Positions 7,704 through 14,014 of a stretch of 14,400 nucleotides of DNA are shown one piece after another (the stretch's first letter is position 1; every line of letters starts with the position of its first letter). Source of the DNA: 1-14-0-20-39-34 sp043800545 (lineage in GTDB: Bacteria > Patescibacteriota > Patescibacteriia > Magasanikbacterales > UBA922); contig JAZDMW010000077.1 in NCBI GenBank assembly GCA_043800545.1, forward strand, positions 1-14,400. The letters run 5' to 3'. Both the position numbers and the translations under genes were made by a program. The notes beneath the pieces were generated by a model. That model ran no database searches, had not been told where the DNA came from, and was given only the letters and a program-made list of their open reading frames with translations.

Positions 7704-8957
7704 TTATCGTGAAAGTGAGGCTATAATATCTTTTTCATTGATTTTTTTGAGGTCTTCTTCATTTCTGTTTTTGTACTCCACAGAATTTTCTTCAAAAAGT
7801 TTATCACTGACAATAATTCTTTTTGGAATTCCGAGCAAATCACTTTCTGCAAATTTTTCACCAGGTCTTTTATCTTCTCTCTCATCATACAGAACATCAA
7901 TACCTGCATGAAGCATGGAAGTATAGAGTTCTTCTGCCTTTGCTTTGTTTGCTTCATCTTTACAAAGAGAAATAAGATGTACTTGGTAAGGGGCGATACT
8001 TTCTGGCCAAATGATTCCATTTTCGTCATGAGAAAGCTCAACTACTGTTCCCATTACCCGTCCAAGTCCAATTCCATAACTTCCCATAATGACTGGCTCA
8101 TTTTTCCCTTCTTCATTCACAAAAGTCAGTCCAAGTGGAAGAGAAAATTTGGTACCAAGACTAAATATATTTCCAACTTCAATTGCTTTTTCTTCACGAA
8201 GTTCGTCTTTCGTGACTCCTAAATCTTTTAACACCTCATCAGTATACACTTCCTTGTTAATAGCAATCTTTTTTTCATCATGAACATAAACAATATCCTC
8301 TCCAGCTTCAGAAAGAGTCTGGAATTCATGAGAATACTTAGAAAATGTTCCACCAGACGCGAAAGTAATATATGTTTTTTCTCCAAGACCAACATGATTA
8401 AAAACATTCACATACGCTTGCTTTGCTTTTTCATAAAATAAGGTATGTTCTTCATCATTTTTAGAAAAAGAATACAAATCTTTCATGAGAAATTCTCGTC
8501 CACGCATGATTCCACTTTTTGCTCGAAGTTCATTTCTAAATTTTGTTTGTATTTGGTAAGCATATTTTGGAAGATCCTTGTATGACTTTATGTGGTTTTT
8601 CATAAGAGCAGTCAAAGGCTCTTCATGAGTGAAACCAAGACCAAGCTTTGTTCCATTTTTGAGTTCTGTTTTAAACCAATTATCTACGACTTCATCTGAC
8701 CAACGATTTGTTTTTTCCCAGAGTGTACTTTCTTGAAGTGCTGTCAAAAAAAGCTCCTGACCACCAATAGCATTCATTTCTTCACGAATAATTTGTTTAA
8801 TTTTTTCAATGACACGAAGACCGAGTGGTAAAAAAGTATATACCCCAGCCATTTCTTTATGAATATATCCAGCACGAATTAAGAGTTCGGCATTTTTTGC
8901 TTTTTCATCAGATGGTGCTTCTTTTCTTGTCTTCGAGAGAAGGAGTGATTGTCTCAT
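7704..8957 (-). CDS. proS: Prolyl-tRNA synthetase, short form lacking the INS editing domain
   Basis: The product charges tRNA-Pro with proline. From the ATG at 8957 it is 417 residues; the frame extends five codons to a TTG at 8972, but the MRQSLLLSKTRKEAP start matches the family and follows the upstream stop by 11 bases. Class II motifs are present: motif 2 around FRNELRAKSGIMRGREFLMKD (140-160) and motif 3 at GSYGIGLGRVMG (292-303), followed by the anticodon-binding domain (about 325-417). In E. coli-type ProRS (about 570 residues) an editing insert of about 180 residues lies between the SHEF and EVGxIF segments. Here SHEF (209-212) and VGNIFSLGTK (261-270) are only about 50 residues apart, so the Ala-tRNA-Pro editing domain is absent. 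Similar short forms are known in alphaproteobacteria and mitochondria. Confidence 0.95.
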   Translation of the reverse strand: MRQSLLLSKTRKEAPSDEKAKNAELLIRAGYIHKEMAGVYTFLPLGLRVIEKIKQIIREEMNAIGGQELFLTALQESTLWEKTNRWSDEVVDNWFKTELKNGTKLGLGFTHEEPLTALMKNHIKSYKDLPKYAYQIQTKFRNELRAKSGIMRGREFLMKDLYSFSKNDEEHTLFYEKAKQAYVNVFNHVGLGEKTYITFASGGTFSKYSHEFQTLSEAGEDIVYVHDEKKIAINKEVYTDEVLKDLGVTKDELREEKAIEVGNIFSLGTKFSLPLGLTFVNEEGKNEPVIMGSYGIGLGRVMGTVVELSHDENGIIWPESIAPYQVHLISLCKDEANKAKAEELYTSMLHAGIDVLYDEREDKRPGEKFAESDLLGIPKRIIVSDKLFEENSVEYKNRNEEDLKKINEKDIIASLSR

Positions 8958-8968
8958 ACAAATAAATA

Positions 8969-9361
8969 TCAATTTTGGTAATAATCCTTTTTAAGTGAAT
9001 ACATAAATGCAAATACAGAGATACTTGCAAGAACGAGTATAGAAAAATTCCATACTGTAAATACATGCAATCCTTGCAAAAGAAGGAGAATCGTTACAAC
9101 ACAGGAAAACAAAAGTGAATTCCTGAAGCTTTTTTGCACATAACGATAGAACGGAAGTTTTTCACGAGAGAAGTATAAATACAATGGAAAAAGAATCAAT
9201 GATACAGTACCAAATACAGCGAGGAAAAAACTTCCATAAAAAAAGCTAAATCCAAAAGCATTTGCAGTATACGGATCAATGTTTAAGAGTATCGTTACAA
9301 GTGCAGTCCAGCACAAAACACTGGCAAGACCCATAATAACAAAATATTGCTTTAAATTCAT
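8969..9361 (-). CDS. Conserved-looking four-helix membrane protein of unknown function
   Basis: The 130-residue product has four clear membrane segments (about 6-28, 38-64, 82-104 and 106-124), a basic loop between helices 2 and 3 (FSREKLPFYRYVQKSFRN) and a basic C-terminal tail. No catalytic motif or named family is recognised. The ATG at 9361 is preferred to an in-frame TTG two codons earlier. No Shine-Dalgarno site is seen. It lies after the dciA terminator and its stop is 11 bases before proS, so it probably leads the transcript that continues into proS and perhaps mreB. A possible role in envelope biology is only suggested by the neighbouring mre genes. Confidence 0.8.
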   Translation of the reverse strand: MNLKQYFVIMGLASVLCWTALVTILLNIDPYTANAFGFSFFYGSFFLAVFGTVSLILFPLYLYFSREKLPFYRYVQKSFRNSLLFSCVVTILLLLQGLHVFTVWNFSILVLASISVFAFMYSLKKDYYQN

Positions 9362-9383
9362 AGGCAAAATTTATGGTATAAAA

Positions 9384-9407
9384 AAATACCTTACTCACAA
9401 GGTATTT
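9384..9407 (-). terminator. Rho-independent terminator after dciA
   Basis: A perfect 9-bp stem, AAATACCTT pairing with AAGGTATTT around a 6-base loop, is followed on the minus strand by an uninterrupted T run. It begins 27 bases past the dciA stop. The right arm can also pair with a downstream ATACC (plus-strand 9375-9379 read in reverse), giving an alternative hairpin. Confidence 0.8.
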
Positions 9408-9433
9408 TACCTGTATTTAAAGTATTTGGCAAG

Positions 9434-9724
9434 TTAGATAAGATAGCGAATTCTATCTACCACGACCTCCCCTATTTTTTTGTTTATGGCTTCAACAATA
9501 TTCGCTTGGTTGAGCCGAATTTCTTGAGCAATAACGCTACTGGTGCAGGAAACTGTCAAAGTCTTGTTTTTCAGGAATAGGGGTCGTACATGTTCAGCAT
9601 TTTCTTTACCAAAAAACTGGGCAAAAAGCTCATTCGCTAAGTCCACGACACGGCTTGCCTCTACTTGCATCCCTAAAACCGTATTTTGCTTTTTATTTTT
9701 AAATATTCCAGATATTGATTCCAT
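9434..9724 (-). CDS. DciA/DUF721 family protein (replicative helicase loading)
   Basis: The 96-residue product matches the DUF721 pattern: a helical start with VDLANELFAQFFG (27-39), then the beta-alpha core LTVSCTSSVIAQEIR (56-70), a helix with NIVEAINKKIGE and the terminal strand VVDRIRYLI (88-96). DciA is the ancestral bacterial factor that helps load or operate the DnaB replicative helicase, replaced by DnaC or DnaI in some lineages. The protein is near the short end for the family and lacks the N-terminal extension seen in many members. AAAGG seven bases before the ATG is a good Shine-Dalgarno site. It sits 50 bases downstream of the helicase-nuclease gene, has a candidate promoter of its own and is followed by a strong terminator. 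Confidence 0.8.
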   Translation of the reverse strand: MESISGIFKNKKQNTVLGMQVEASRVVDLANELFAQFFGKENAEHVRPLFLKNKTLTVSCTSSVIAQEIRLNQANIVEAINKKIGEVVVDRIRYLI

Positions 9725-9744
9725 ACAAATGCCTTTCTCTTCTT

Positions 9745-9773
9745 AGGATACCTTTTTTATTGGAAAGAATCAA
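9745..9773 (-). promoter_or_regulatory. Candidate promoter of dciA
   Basis: On the minus strand TTGATT (9773-9768) and TATCCT (9750-9745) are 17 bases apart, each matching four of six consensus bases. A start near 9738 would leave a leader of about 14 bases that contains the Shine-Dalgarno site. The -35 overlaps the end of the preceding helicase gene. Confidence 0.4.
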
Positions 9774-9774
9774 A

Positions 9775-12700
9775 TCAGAGAATCTTAAATTCACAAATAT
9801 CACGAAAATCACAATGCTGACAAGCAAACTGACTTGGGGTTGCTGTAAAATCTTTTTTCTGTATTCCAGAAATAATTTCTAACATTTTCTCTTGTAATTT
9901 TTCTAATTCTTTATTCGTACCAAAAAAGGATGTTTCCACATTATCATTCAAATAATGAAATGTAAGTTTAGAAACTTCTCCAATATTTCTATACTCTTTC
10001 AGTGTACTTGCTGCTATTTGGTAAATGAGCAATTGATCCTTTTCTTCTCCAACGAGTTTTTCTTTGGTTGTCCCGGTTTTGTAATCAATAATTTGGAGTG
10101 TACCATCCTCCAATTTATCTATTCTGTCTATTCTTCCATGCACTAGATATTCCCCTACTTTAATTTTGAACCATCCTTCAAGAGTCACTGGTATTGTCCA
10201 ATGACCATCCTCTGATGCATAAAATATCTTCAAAATATCTTTTCCCTTTTTATAGTAATCTTCCCTTTCCCGCTTATCTCTATACCAATCTTCTATCCAA
10301 TTTCTATCATACATATCATACAATTCCCCAAGGGAAGGAACTTTTACATTGGATTGTACACCCGTGTTCTCTACAAGACCACCAAAAAGAGTTGCCTGTT
10401 TTACATTATTCAATTCCTGCACTTTTTTATAAAATTCATGAAGTGTATTATGCATGGTTGAACCAAAACTAAAACTCCCATTGCCTCGTGTTGGAATTTT
10501 GAGCAAATGAGATAATTTGTATTGATATGGACATGTTTCATACGCCTTAATCTGAGAAAAAGAATATGCTTTTGGGAGTTCATAGATGAATTCACCTTTT
10601 TCTTCCTCATCAGATTCTCTTCTTGCAGATTTTGCAACTCGTTTTCCTATGCTTTCATCAAGTACCAGTTCTGTAGTCTCATTTAATTTTGTATTTGTAG
10701 TAAATGATTCTAATTGAAGTTCCCCTATAAAACGAGAAGTCTTTTTCTTTCGTATTCCACCATAATAGTGGGCACTGGTTAAAAATAATTTTTCCTTTGC
10801 ACGAGTCATGGCAACATAAAACAATCGTCGTTCTTCTTGATAATGAATATCTCCTTCTGGAAGGTGTTCTTTAATAAGTGCAATAGGTATCTCAATACCT
10901 GGACCACGTCGTCTGGTTGGCATTCTTTCTTCCACCATATTTACCACAAACACATATTTATATTCCAAACCTTTTGCACCGTGAATCGTCATAACATTGA
11001 GCGATTCTGGAGTATCCTTCGGTTGATACAATTCCCCTTGATCGCCAGCATCAATAATATTGTTATAATTCTCCAAGAAATTCATGACATGAGAATCTGG
11101 AATGGTTTGTTCGTATTTTTCGAGCAATGTAAAAAATTGCTTCAATTGGTATATTTGACGAATAACATCAGCATTCCCATTATTTTCTTCTGTGGTAATA
11201 TAATGAAAATATCCAGAATCTTCCATAAAACGGAGTAAAAGTGAAGATGGTTTTGATTTATTTTTATCTTTCATCCCCTGATGGATGAAATCTATAATTT
11301 TATTTGCAATTTTTACACCGGCATCTGACACGCCAAATTCTCTTGCTCTTTTAAGAGCTTCATAATACAAAAGACTTTTCTTTTTTGCACTGGTTAAAAT
11401 TTTATGGAAATCACTTTGTGTCATGGAAGAAAAAACTGTTTTTCCATCCTCTTCTTTTTTTTCTAAAAATGGCAAACACATGAGACGAAAAATTGCTCGT
11501 GATTCATTCTTATTATCTACAGCAGTAAAAAAAGCCAGTGCATCCATAACGATAGGCTGTCGGTACAAACCAGACGATGCCAAAAATTCATACGGGATTC
11601 CTCCCATATCTAAAGCATGCAAAAAAGGAGTCGCATGATTATTCGCACGGACAAGAATTGCAAAATCATCCCAAGTAGCATCCTCGTCCTTTTCTTTTAT
11701 GCTGAGAATTTGATCAACCACACCCTGGACTTCATCTTCAAGGCTCTCAAAATGCAGATGTTCTACTTGAGATTCATTTGAAGAAACACTTTTTTTCTTT
11801 TTAGAAATAAGTTTTTTGTCTATATGCAATTTTGTTTCTAATCTATCTGGATTATTATTCTGTATCACAGTATATGAAGCATCGAGAATTCCTTGTTCTG
11901 AACGATAATTTTCTTTCAACACAATTTCTTTTGCATTTGGATAATCTTCTTTAAATTGTAATATATTTGACACACTTGCCCCACGAAAACTATATATTGC
12001 TTGATCATCATCCCCTACTGTGGTTAACTGTGAATTTTCTGCAAGAAGTTGTATGAGCTTATATTGTGACCAGTTCACATCCTGGAATTCATCTACCAAT
12101 ATATATTTAAATCTTTTTTGAAGTGTTTGTTTAATGGTTGGTTTTTCTTGAAGCAATTTTACAGCATAATAAATAAGGTCTGCAAAATCCATGACTGCAT
12201 TATCCAATAATAGTTGATTATATGTATGATACGCATCAGCAAGCTCACTTAAACGATTCTTTTCTTCTCGCTCAGCATCGTCCTTATCCAGTTGTAACCC
12301 TTCTACATATTCCAAATATTCTCTTGGACTTACGAGTTCATCCTTACACTTTTCAAAATGGGATATGAGTTCATGAATATGCCTTGTAGGGCTCCCCAGT
12401 GGCCTATAATAATCCAAATTAAAGGTATCCAGGTTCTCACGTACCAAAAGCCAGGCTTCTGTCTGTGTCAAAAGACGAAATTGTCTGGAAAGGCCAATAT
12501 CCATTCCAAAATCTTCAAGTAATCTCTGGCAAAAAGAATGAAAGGTGGATATTTGTATATCCACATATCCAATAGAAAGAAGCTGATCAACTCTCTCCTC
12601 CATCTCCCCTGCAGCCTTGTCTGTAAAAGTAATTGCCAAAATCTCCTCAGGCTTTGCCAAGCCAGAGTTAATAAGATGAGCTATTTTCTCTGTAACCACA

Positions 12701-12798
12701 GTAGTTTTCCCTGTTCCTGCCCCTGCAACTATAAGGAGTGGTCCATCTACATATTCTATAGCCTCTTTTTGCGCTTTGTTAAGCTGTTTTGTATCCAT
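9775..12798 (-). CDS. UvrD/Rep-family superfamily 1 helicase fused to a PD-(D/E)XK (RecB/AddB-like) nuclease with a probable Fe-S cluster
   Basis: The 1007-residue product joins a 3'-5' DNA helicase to a nuclease. Helicase motifs: Walker A GAGTGKT (26-32), motif Ia TFTDKAAGEM (57-66), Walker B DEFQD (236-240), motif III GDDDQAIYSFRG (262-273), motif V MTIHGAKGLEY (603-613) and motif VI YVAMTRAKEK (661-670). After an acidic, basic-rich linker (about 710-740) comes the nuclease: SFSQIKAYETCPYQYK (746-761), H783, D891 in GRID, then D905 and K907 in IIDYKTG. C756, C993, C996 and C1002 match the four-cysteine 4Fe-4S arrangement of AddB and AdnB. This suggests a role in end resection and recombinational repair in one polypeptide instead of a two- or three-subunit RecBCD/AddAB complex. 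It is first on the minus-strand run, 11-12 bases after its predicted transcription start, without a Shine-Dalgarno site. Confidence 0.93.
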   Translation of the reverse strand: MDTKQLNKAQKEAIEYVDGPLLIVAGAGTGKTTVVTEKIAHLINSGLAKPEEILAITFTDKAAGEMEERVDQLLSIGYVDIQISTFHSFCQRLLEDFGMDIGLSRQFRLLTQTEAWLLVRENLDTFNLDYYRPLGSPTRHIHELISHFEKCKDELVSPREYLEYVEGLQLDKDDAEREEKNRLSELADAYHTYNQLLLDNAVMDFADLIYYAVKLLQEKPTIKQTLQKRFKYILVDEFQDVNWSQYKLIQLLAENSQLTTVGDDDQAIYSFRGASVSNILQFKEDYPNAKEIVLKENYRSEQGILDASYTVIQNNNPDRLETKLHIDKKLISKKKKSVSSNESQVEHLHFESLEDEVQGVVDQILSIKEKDEDATWDDFAILVRANNHATPFLHALDMGGIPYEFLASSGLYRQPIVMDALAFFTAVDNKNESRAIFRLMCLPFLEKKEEDGKTVFSSMTQSDFHKILTSAKKKSLLYYEALKRAREFGVSDAGVKIANKIIDFIHQGMKDKNKSKPSSLLLRFMEDSGYFHYITTEENNGNADVIRQIYQLKQFFTLLEKYEQTIPDSHVMNFLENYNNIIDAGDQGELYQPKDTPESLNVMTIHGAKGLEYKYVFVVNMVEERMPTRRRGPGIEIPIALIKEHLPEGDIHYQEERRLFYVAMTRAKEKLFLTSAHYYGGIRKKKTSRFIGELQLESFTTNTKLNETTELVLDESIGKRVAKSARRESDEEEKGEFIYELPKAYSFSQIKAYETCPYQYKLSHLLKIPTRGNGSFSFGSTMHNTLHEFYKKVQELNNVKQATLFGGLVENTGVQSNVKVPSLGELYDMYDRNWIEDWYRDKREREDYYKKGKDILKIFYASEDGHWTIPVTLEGWFKIKVGEYLVHGRIDRIDKLEDGTLQIIDYKTGTTKEKLVGEEKDQLLIYQIAASTLKEYRNIGEVSKLTFHYLNDNVETSFFGTNKELEKLQEKMLEIISGIQKKDFTATPSQFACQHCDFRDICEFKIL

Positions 12799-12817
12799 AT
12801 TTACATGTTATTGTTCC

Positions 12818-12847
12818 ATTGTATCAGGAAACCATTGACAAAAGCAA
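12818..12847 (-). promoter_or_regulatory. Predicted promoter of the helicase-nuclease gene
   Basis: On the minus strand an extended -10 (TG, one base, then TACAAT at 12823-12818) is preceded 18 bases earlier by a weak -35, TTGCTT (12847-12842). Transcription would start near 12811, making the leader very short. It overlaps the divergent gene A promoter (12835-12864): the gene A -35 box lies inside this promoter's spacer, so the two may compete for polymerase. Confidence 0.5.
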
Positions 12848-12864
12848 GAAAAAAATGGTATAAA
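12835..12864 (+). promoter_or_regulatory. Predicted strong promoter (P1) of gene A
   Basis: A consensus -35 TTGACA (12835-12840) and a -10 TATAAA (12859-12864) are 18 bases apart, with an A-tract in the spacer. The start is expected around 12871. The -35 plus following A run resembles P2 (13274-13302) and P3 (14015-14043). A repeated CCATTG (12816-12821 and 12832-12837, 16-base period) lies across the divergent promoter pair and could be a regulator site. Confidence 0.8.
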
Positions 12865-12870
12865 TTTATT

Positions 12871-12940
12871 ACCCCTCCCAGCAAGAACTTGCTCGGGATT
12901 TTCTATCACAGCTAGAGAGCTGTCACTCGGAGGTGAGTGG
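12871..12940 (+). promoter_or_regulatory. Structured 5' leader of gene A with the Shine-Dalgarno site in a hairpin loop
   Basis: Three hairpins follow one another. H1 (12877-12897): CCC and AGCAA pair with TTGCT and GGG across one bulged C, loop GAAC, then ATTTTCT, which looks like a small terminator. H2 (12908-12923): ACAGCT pairs with AGCTGT, loop AGAG. H3 (12924-12939) abuts H2: CACTC pairs with GAGTG, and the loop is GGAGGT, the core of the Shine-Dalgarno site, four to five bases from the ATG at 12941. Ribosome binding across GGAGGTGA would need H3 to open. The fold suggests control of transcription read-through, translation or both. It matches no riboswitch class I recognise. Confidence 0.55.
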
Positions 12941-13183
12941 ATGACCGTTCGTTCAGTTCTTAGTTCGGACAAAACGACAAAAGTTGTCGCCATCGTTGCT
13001 TCTCTCCTCATCGTCGTGGCAGGTACAGGAGTCACCGGCTTGGTGATGAATGAAGGCTGGTCAATTAATCGTATCGTGGTCTATGTTTTCATGTTTTTTC
13101 TCACCACGTACGCGATATTTAACATCGCCTTCTTCGTCGGCGGTATGCTGTACATGATTTATAAGGAACTCAAGCACCTCTAG
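12941..13183 (+). CDS. Gene A: small two-helix membrane protein, unknown function
   Basis: The 80-residue product has a short polar N-terminus (MTVRSVLSSDKTTK), membrane helix 1 (about 15-36), a short loop (MNEGWSINR) and helix 2 (about 45-72), then a tail with basic residues (YKELKHL). The start is fixed by a near-perfect GGAGGTGA site. Codons are visibly richer in G and C at third positions than in the genes to the left. It has its own strong promoter, structured leader and terminator, so it appears to be a one-gene unit. Topology and the GVTGL segment near the end of helix 1 recall gene D (GITGL), but similarity is too short to claim homology. Holin-like or toxin-like roles are possible; nothing specific can be shown. 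Confidence 0.75.
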   Translation: MTVRSVLSSDKTTKVVAIVASLLIVVAGTGVTGLVMNEGWSINRIVVYVFMFFLTTYAIFNIAFFVGGMLYMIYKELKHL

Positions 13184-13240
13184 TTTCACTCCTCACCTTG
13201 CCCACCCAAAAGCCATGAGATACGTCCTATGGCTCCACTC

Positions 13241-13270
13241 CCACTGACTCGCTCAGTGGTTTTTCTTTTT
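13241..13270 (+). terminator. Rho-independent terminator of gene A
   Basis: A perfect 7-bp stem, CCACTGA pairing with TCAGTGG around loop CTCGC, is followed by TTTTTCTTTTT. A weaker hairpin (AGCCAT, 13211-13216, with ATGGCT, 13229-13234) lies just before it in the gene A trailer. Confidence 0.88.
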
Positions 13271-13273
13271 CCC

Positions 13274-13302
13274 TTGACAAAATATAAAAAATGTGATATA
13301 TT
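13274..13302 (+). promoter_or_regulatory. Predicted promoter P2 of the B-C-D-E unit
   Basis: TTGACA (13274-13279) and TATATT (13297-13302) are separated by 17 bases. The -35 starts only four bases after the T-tract of the preceding terminator. Transcription should begin near 13309, about 28 bases before the gene B ATG. Confidence 0.8.
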
Positions 13303-13336
13303 AAATGAGTTTCTTAAACAAAGGAAAAAGCTAAAA

Positions 13337-13441
13337 ATGCCTAGGGAAACTGCTCTTTTTACCGCCGTCGGTCTGCTGGCGCTTGTCGCCTGCACGCCGT
13401 TCATGCATCACATCCGGATTCTCCTCGAGAATCTTTTTTGA
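13337..13441 (+). CDS. Gene B: 34-residue single-helix peptide, possible small lipoprotein
   Basis: The ATG at 13337 follows AAGGA by about 11 bases and a plausible promoter by about 35, so the peptide is probably expressed. It reads MPRETALFTAVGLL then LVAC at 16-19, which fits the lipobox consensus with Cys19 as lipidation site, followed by 15 residues ending LLENLF. The frame is open upstream to 13229, but that part overlaps the terminator and promoter and is not coding. Tiny lipoproteins of this size include entericidins and colicin lysis proteins; similarity here is only in architecture. The signal region has just one basic residue, which weakens the lipoprotein reading; a single-span membrane peptide is the alternative. 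First gene of a four-gene unit. Confidence 0.55.
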   Translation: MPRETALFTAVGLLALVACTPFMHHIRILLENLF

Positions 13442-13454
13442 AAGGCAAACAGTG

Positions 13455-13562
13455 ATGAAAGTCACTTTTTGGGAGTGCCTGCTAGGGACGATTCTAGCCA
13501 GCCTCATGATGGGGGGCTGTGGATACGTCAATTACCAAATTGTCGTTTTGTTCTGCACATGA
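13455..13562 (+). CDS. Gene C: 35-residue hydrophobic peptide, possible small lipoprotein
   Basis: The peptide starts at the ATG at 13455, nine bases after AAAGG and 14 bases after the end of gene B. It has a hydrophobic stretch (about 9-21) leading to MGGC at 19-22, an imperfect lipobox, then GYVNYQIVVLFCT. The stop TGA overlaps the ATG of gene D (ATGA), the hallmark of coupled translation, and this is the main argument that the frame is real. No family is recognised. Like gene B it could be a lipoprotein, a single-span peptide, or chiefly a device for loading ribosomes onto gene D. Confidence 0.5.
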   Translation: MKVTFWECLLGTILASLMMGGCGYVNYQIVVLFCT

Positions 13563-13762
13563 AGCATAAAACGACTCAACTTCTCCTGATCACCGGCATC
13601 ACGGGCTTGTTTCTGGGGAGCATCCCCGACACCATCTCCGTTGACAACACGGTTTGGGTACTCCTGGCCTTGTTGTCAGTGTCGATGATCCTATTCATCG
13701 GGATGCTCGCCCTGGTGGCCCTCTGCTGGCACCTCCAAAACAAAATTTGGAGGGTTCAATGA
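13559..13762 (+). CDS. Gene D: small two-helix membrane protein, probably related to gene E
   Basis: The 67-residue product has helix 1 (about 7-21, LLLITGITGLFLG), a short acidic loop (SIPDTISVDN) and a long helix 2 (about 32-58), ending in a basic tail (HLQNKIWRVQ). The start at 13559 is preferred over the open upstream frame because ATGA overlaps the gene C stop. No independent Shine-Dalgarno site is seen, so it is likely translated by coupling. Its stop overlaps the gene E ATG in the same way. Alignment with gene E by eye finds GLF in helix 1, an aspartate in the loop, then TV, LS-like, VS and IG positions in helix 2, consistent with tandem duplication and divergence. Function unknown. 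Confidence 0.7.
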   Translation: MKHKTTQLLLITGITGLFLGSIPDTISVDNTVWVLLALLSVSMILFIGMLALVALCWHLQNKIWRVQ

Positions 13763-13986
13763 AGAAAGGCCTATTGGGCTACGTGACGCTCATGGCGTTC
13801 CTTTCTGGGCTTTTCTGTGGTGTCTCAGATAAGCCTATTGAGGAGGCTATGGCAGAATTGACTGTTGCCATTGTTGGTTTCCTGAGCTTTGTCTCACTAC
13901 TCGTCCTTATCGGCTGGAGCACCTACGGTATCCAGTACGCCCGCCGGCAGATTCACACCCTCATCGCCCCACCTCCACGCCACTGA
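13759..13986 (+). CDS. Gene E: small two-helix membrane protein, probable paralogue of gene D
   Basis: The 75-residue product shares gene D's layout: helix 1 (about 4-21), acidic loop (SDKPIEEAMAEL), helix 2 (about 34-56) and a basic, proline-rich tail (YARRQIHTLIAPPPRH). The ATG at 13759 overlaps the gene D stop and has its own GGAGGG site five bases upstream, inside gene D, so it can be both coupled and independently initiated. Its TGA stop (13984-13986) lies inside the left arm of the terminator stem, so a ribosome finishing the gene covers the hairpin. That could tie termination to translation. Last gene of the P2 unit. Function unknown. Confidence 0.75.
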   Translation: MKKGLLGYVTLMAFLSGLFCGVSDKPIEEAMAELTVAIVGFLSFVSLLVLIGWSTYGIQYARRQIHTLIAPPPRH

Positions 13987-14009
13987 TTCGTTCGGTGGTT
14001 TTTCTTTTT
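13980..14009 (+). terminator. Rho-independent terminator of the B-C-D-E unit
   Basis: A 7-bp stem, CCACTGA pairing with TCGGTGG (one G-U pair) around loop TTCGT, is followed by TTTTTCTTTTT. The gene E stop codon forms the last three bases of the left arm. Confidence 0.87.
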
Positions 14010-14014
14010 ATATC

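Larger units (their letters stand above)
13233..13302 (+). repeat. Terminator-promoter cassette, copy 1
   Basis: This stretch is closely similar to 13973-14043. Shared parts in the same order: CTCCAC, the CCACTGA hairpin with a 5-base loop, TTTTTCTTTTT, a short gap, CTTGACAAAA, an A-rich spacer ending in GTG, and the -10 region. The proteins on either side are not repeated to the same degree, so the conserved unit is the intergenic control element. Confidence 0.75.

Noticed and set aside
7721..8041. 106-codon minus-strand frame overlapping proS in another register
   Set aside because: Lys- and Phe-rich register shadow of the ProRS anticodon-binding domain.
10837..11238. 133-codon plus-strand open frame opposite the helicase-nuclease gene
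   Set aside because: Aromatic-rich shadow frame with no start signal; the opposite strand carries helicase motifs V and VI.
13186..13531. Minus-strand open frames across the plus-strand small genes
   Set aside because: They run through the terminator and promoter cassette and lack start signals; the plus-strand frames have promoters, ribosome sites and coupled overlaps.
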